Below, in pieces: positions 6,840 through 6,945 of a DNA stretch of 6,945 bases. The stretch comes from Candidatus Saccharimonadia bacterium. Its GTDB lineage: Bacteria > Patescibacteriota > Saccharimonadia > Saccharimonadales > Saccharimonadaceae. Positions within the stretch are counted from its first letter, which is position 1. The number at the start of each line of letters is the position of its first letter. The stretch is from assembly GCA_023257145.1 (NCBI GenBank), contig JALRDA010000042.1:1-6945 (forward strand), written 5' to 3'. Made by a program: the position numbers and the translations under genes. The notes below the pieces were generated by a model. That model was not told the DNA's origin. It worked only from the letters and a program-made list of their open reading frames with translations, and ran no database searches.

Positions 6840-6847
6840 GTACGTCT

Positions 6848-6856
6848 ATTATAGCA
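6848..6856 (-). promoter_or_regulatory. Extended -10 promoter of the LamG gene (leaderless)
   Basis: The minus strand reads TGCTATAAT (6856-6848): a perfect -10 box with the TGN extension that lets sigma-70 work without a strong -35. At the 17-base position the hexamer is ACATAA, not a real -35; TTACAT at a 19-base spacing is the nearest alternative. RNA would start at about 6841, only about 2 bases before the ATG at 6839. The DNA upstream (6860-6890) is AT-rich, which could act as an UP element. Confidence 0.7.
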
Positions 6857-6869
6857 GAGGCAATAATTC

Positions 6870-6882
6870 ATTATGTAATAAT
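6870..6882. promoter_or_regulatory. AT-rich inverted repeat over the -35 position
   Basis: ATTAT-GTA-ATAAT is a perfect inverted repeat covering the place where a -35 would sit for the LamG promoter. A 7-base direct repeat AATAATT (6862-6868 and 6877-6883, 15-base period) overlaps it. It could be an operator, but such AT-rich symmetry arises easily by chance. Confidence 0.2.
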
Positions 6883-6905
6883 TTGTAAAAATGACGACAG
6901 CCATT

Positions 6906-6944
6906 CTATACGAAAAACGGGAGCAGTAGTAGTCCTAGGCCGAT
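6906..6944 (-). CDS. Possible 3' end of an upstream gene (partial)
   Basis: Reading in from the right edge on the minus strand, one frame gives IGLGLLLLPFFV and stops at TAG (6908-6906). It resembles the hydrophobic C-terminus of a membrane protein and ends cleanly before the LamG promoter. A second frame is also open from the edge (DRPRTTTAPVFRIEW...) to TAA at 6873-6871, but it uses an AGG codon and runs into the promoter's AT-rich region. Neither can be confirmed from so few codons, and the region could also be non-coding. Confidence 0.22.
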   Translation of the reverse strand: MGLGLLLLPFFV

Positions 6945-6945
6945 C

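Noticed and set aside
6891..6929. A divergent plus-strand gene starting at ATG 6891
   Set aside because: It stops after 12 codons at TAG, with no ribosome site; no other plus-strand frame near the right edge has a usable start.

Overview
The window holds four complete, co-oriented minus-strand genes in two tightly packed pairs, with the start of a fifth gene at the left edge and possibly the end of another at the right edge. Transcription runs right to left. All four complete genes encode exported, beta-strand-rich surface proteins. No enzyme, RNA gene, mobile element or CRISPR array is visible.

Organism: the protein architectures point to a Candidate Phyla Radiation (Patescibacteria) bacterium, most likely Saccharibacteria (TM7). 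The clearest signs are the KINFQGRL-type N-terminal domain followed by a TPRNPIGSAPQA / DTIDGID linker, the Ser/Thr/Gly-rich S-TNY-L-S-GGD-G motif after the signal peptide of the LamG protein, and the FRLRQL ... YCFRMAKSDDTLL domain in the largest protein. This is family recognition from memory, not a search. TGA works as a stop in the ATGA junction, so the UGA=Gly code of Gracilibacteria/Absconditabacteria is unlikely.

Layout in transcription order: (i) 6848-6856, an extended -10 promoter only 8 bases before the first ATG, so the first mRNA is probably leaderless; (ii) 6839-5439, a secreted LamG protein; (iii) 5442-4558, overlapping it by ATGA, a DUF916/chaperone-like Ig-fold protein with a C-terminal membrane anchor and polybasic tail; (iv) 4539-4511, an internal promoter; (v) 4468-3197, a secreted protein with one tail-fibre-like unit; (vi) 3197-78, joined by TAATG, a 1039-residue multidomain adhesin-like protein; (vii) 77-32, a short gap with a ribosome binding site and a weak promoter; (viii) 31-1, the first ten codons of the next gene.

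Working model (inference): the locus builds part of the cell surface of an epibiotic bacterium. The first pair resembles the logic of WxL protein plus WxL-interacting protein, a secreted lectin-like protein with a membrane-anchored partner. The second pair supplies two disulfide-capable fibre or adhesin-like proteins. The most unusual points are a jelly-roll domain apparently nested inside another domain of the large protein, two diverged copies of a ~205-residue module in the same protein, and the leaderless start of the first gene.
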